NCBI RefSeq assembly: GCF_046630445.1 | Contig: NC_092333.1 | Span: 708,802,501-708,866,500 of the forward strand | DNA: 64,000 nucleotides | Direction: 5' to 3' | Origin: Rutidosis leptorrhynchoides | Taxonomy: Eukaryota > Streptophyta > Magnoliopsida > Asterales > Asteraceae | Part shown: positions 62,412 to 64,000 of the stretch, piece by piece | Layout: each line of letters opens with the position of its first letter | How positions within the stretch are numbered: the first letter of the stretch is position 1 | Notes under the pieces: model-generated | What the model was told of the DNA's origin: nothing | Seen by the model: the letters and a program-made list of their open reading frames with translations, nothing else | The model's database searches: none | Position numbers and translations under genes: made by a program

Positions 62412-64000
62412 TCAGGTGAACTCGGGTCCTCTACGAGCATTCCATCGAACCTTAACAATTGGTATCTTGTTTTGCTTAAGTCTTTTAACCTCACGATCCA
62501 TTATTTCGACGGGTTCTTCAATGAATTGAAGTTTTTCGTTGATTTGGATTTCATCTAACGAAATAGTGAGATCTTCTTTAGCAAAACATTTCTTCAAATT
62601 CGAGACGTGGAAAGTGTTATGTACAGCTGCGAGTTGTTGAGGTAACTCAAGTCGGTAAGCTACTGGTCCGACACGATCAATAATCTTGAATGGTCCAATA
62701 TACCTTGGATTTAATTTCCCTCGTTTACCAAATCGAACAACGCCCTTCCAAGGTGCAACTTTAAGCATGACCATCTCTCCAATTTCAAATTCTATATCTT
62801 TTCTTTTAATGTCAGCGTAGCTCTTTTGTCGACTTTGGGCGGTTTTCAACCGTTGTTGAATTTGGATGATCTTCTCGGTAGTTTCTTGTATAATCTCCGG
62901 ACCCGTAATTTGTCTATCCCCCACTTCACTCCAACAAATCGGAGACCTGCACTTTCTACCATAAAGTGCTTCAAACGGCGCCATCTCAATGCTTGAATGG
63001 TAGCTGTTGTTGTAGGAAAATTCTGCTAACGGTAGATGTCGATCCCAACTGTTTCCGAAATCAATAACACATGCTCGTAGCATGTCTTCAAGCGTTTGTA
63101 TCGTCCTTTCGCTCTGCCCATCAGTTTGTGGATGATAGGCAGTACTCATGTCTAGACGAGTTCCTAATGCTTGCTGTAATGTCTGCCAGACTCTTGAAAT
63201 AAATCTACCATCCCTATCAGAGATAATAGAGATTGGTATTCCATGTCTGGAGACGACTTCCTTCAAATACAGTCGTGCTAACTTCTCCATCTTGTCTTCT
63301 TCTCTTATTATTAGGAAGTGTGCTGATTTGGTGAGACGATCAACTATTACCCAAATAGTATCAAAACCACTTGCAGTCCTTGGCAATTTAGTGATGAAAT
63401 CCATGGTAATGTTTTCCCATTTCCATTCCGGGATTTCGGGTTGTTGAAGTAGACCTGATGGTTTCTGATGCTCAGCTTTGACCTTAGAACACGTCAAACA
63501 TTCTCCTACGTATTTAGCAACATCGGCTTTCATACCCGGCCACCAAAAATGTTTCTTGAGATCCTTGTACATCTTCCCCGTTCCAGGATGTATTGAGTAT
63601 CTCGTTTTATGAGCTTCTCTAAGTATCATTTCTCTCATATCTCCAAATTTTGGTACCCAAATCCTTTCAGCCCTATACCGGGTTCCGTCTTCCCGAATAT
63701 TAAGATGCTTCTCGGATCCTTTTGGTATTTCATCCTTTAAATTTCCCTCTTTTAAAACTCCTTGTTGCTCCTCCTTTATTTGAGTAGTAAGGTTATTATG
63801 AATCATTATATTCATAGATTTTACTCGAATGGGTTCTCTGTCCTTCCTACTCAAGGCATCGGCTACCACATTTGCCTTCCCCGGGTGGTAACGAATCTCA
63901 AAGTCGTAATCATTCAATAATTCAATCCACCTACGTTGCCTCATATTCAGTTGTTTCTGATTAAATATGTGTTGAAGACTTTTGTGGTCGGTATATATAA
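62412..64000 (-). CDS. TEK-3 pol: RNase H end, integrase and truncated chromodomain
   Basis: The minus-strand frame enters from beyond the window, reading [10 protein letters not shown] at the edge. Counting from Met at 63944, residues 1-40 end RNase H. The integrase zinc domain has H112, H119, C149 and C152. The catalytic core has D182 (TMDFI), D243 (SDRDGRF) and E279 (QSER), a canonical D,D(35)E. A GPF module [10 protein letters not shown] lies at 412-421, and a chromodomain-like tail ([14 protein letters not shown], about 476-489) ends at TGA 62414-62412. The family has Trp at that position, and the same frame stays open for another 24 codons to TAA at 62337. The enzyme is otherwise intact in view. 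It inserts cDNA into chromatin. Confidence 0.92.
   Translation of the reverse strand, partial: IYTDHKSLQHIFNQKQLNMRQRRWIELLNDYDFEIRYHPGKANVVADALSRKDREPIRVKSMNIMIHNNLTTQIKEEQQGVLKEGNLKDEIPKGSEKHLNIREDGTRYRAERIWVPKFGDMREMILREAHKTRYSIHPGTGKMYKDLKKHFWWPGMKADVAKYVGECLTCSKVKAEHQKPSGLLQQPEIPEWKWENITMDFITKLPRTASGFDTIWVIVDRLTKSAHFLIIREEDKMEKLARLYLKEVVSRHGIPISIISDRDGRFISRVWQTLQQALGTRLDMSTAYHPQTDGQSERTIQTLEDMLRACVIDFGNSWDRHLPLAEFSYNNSYHSSIEMAPFEALYGRKCRSPICWSEVGDRQITGPEIIQETTEKIIQIQQRLKTAQSRQKSYADIKRKDIEFEIGEMVMLKVAPWKGVVRFGKRGKLNPRYIGPFKIIDRVGPVAYRLELPQQLAAVHNTFHVSNLKKCFAKEDLTISLDEIQINEKLQFIEEPVEIMDREVKRLKQNKIPIVKVRWNARRGPEFT

Larger units (their letters stand above)
59051..64000 (-). mobile_element. 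TEK-3, Ty3 chromovirus (Tekay-like), 3' half
   Basis: On the minus strand: pol from beyond the right edge to 62412, polypurine tract 62338-62302 and 3' LTR 62301-59051. It is inserted in opposite orientation into TEK-2, a member of the same LTR family. It is the only element here with a long open pol and a plausible donor of proteins for the LARDs. Confidence 0.9.

Overview
This window looks like plant nuclear heterochromatin. It is AT-rich and made almost entirely of nested retrotransposons. I see no intact host gene, rRNA, tRNA or CRISPR array. The element types (long-LTR chromodomain Ty3 elements with an initiator-Met-tRNA primer site, Asp-tRNA-primed LTR elements, plant-type LINEs with an RRM in ORF1, copia, hAT MITEs) point to an angiosperm. 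The general look suggests Asteraceae, but that is an impression and was not tested.

Layout, with my own labels. (1) LARD-1 (-), 1-15752, is a non-autonomous long-LTR element whose 3' LTR lies left of the window. It is split by ASP-1 (+), 1870-9698 (target duplication TTAGC). (2) LINE-1 (-) is the oldest layer. Its ORF2 endonuclease and ORF1 C-terminus lie at 15753-17652, and its ORF1 N-terminus with the RRM at 25904-27018. The pieces are separated by LARD-2 (+), 17653-25903 (target duplication AGGAA). (3) TEK-1 (+) starts at about 27019. Its 5' LTR is split by ASP-2 (-), 27695-33767 (GGGAC), and LARD-3 (-), 34550-45083 (TATGT). Its LTR ends at 45890, followed by a primer site and a broken gag. 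(4) PACK-1, 46474-50713, has 126-bp terminal inverted repeats and holds two hAT MITEs, a truncated LINE (LINE-2) and a fragment of a plant aspartate carbamoyltransferase gene. (5) COP-1 (-), a copia 3' end, spans about 50713-53450 and is interrupted by TEK-2 (+). TEK-2 has a 3.4-kb LTR, then an acidic ORF, then a captured F-box gene, then the start of gag. TEK-3 (-), a relative in opposite orientation, cuts that gag at 59051; its pol C-terminus (integrase and chromodomain) runs off the right edge.

How they relate. LARD-1, -2 and -3 carry no gag or pol, but share the primer site, the 3' polypurine tract and LTR termini with the pol-bearing TEK-3. TEK-3-like elements are therefore plausible sources of their replication proteins (inference). 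The three LARDs still share recognisable reading frames: a coiled-coil-like protein next to the primer site, a second sense peptide, and an antisense 49-57-residue hydrophobic protein near the 3' LTR. They and TEK-2 also share a second, internal copy of the polypurine-tract core. ASP-1 and ASP-2 form another non-autonomous pair, sharing a C-terminal protein domain and four purine-tract copies each.

The most unusual signals are: six hairpins in the TEK-1 LTR with a near-constant 19-nt loop and different but still complementary stems; the F-box gene inside TEK-2; the conserved antisense membrane ORF; and the LARD-2 5' end, where the LTR is replaced by a roughly 50-bp inverted copy of its own 3' terminus.
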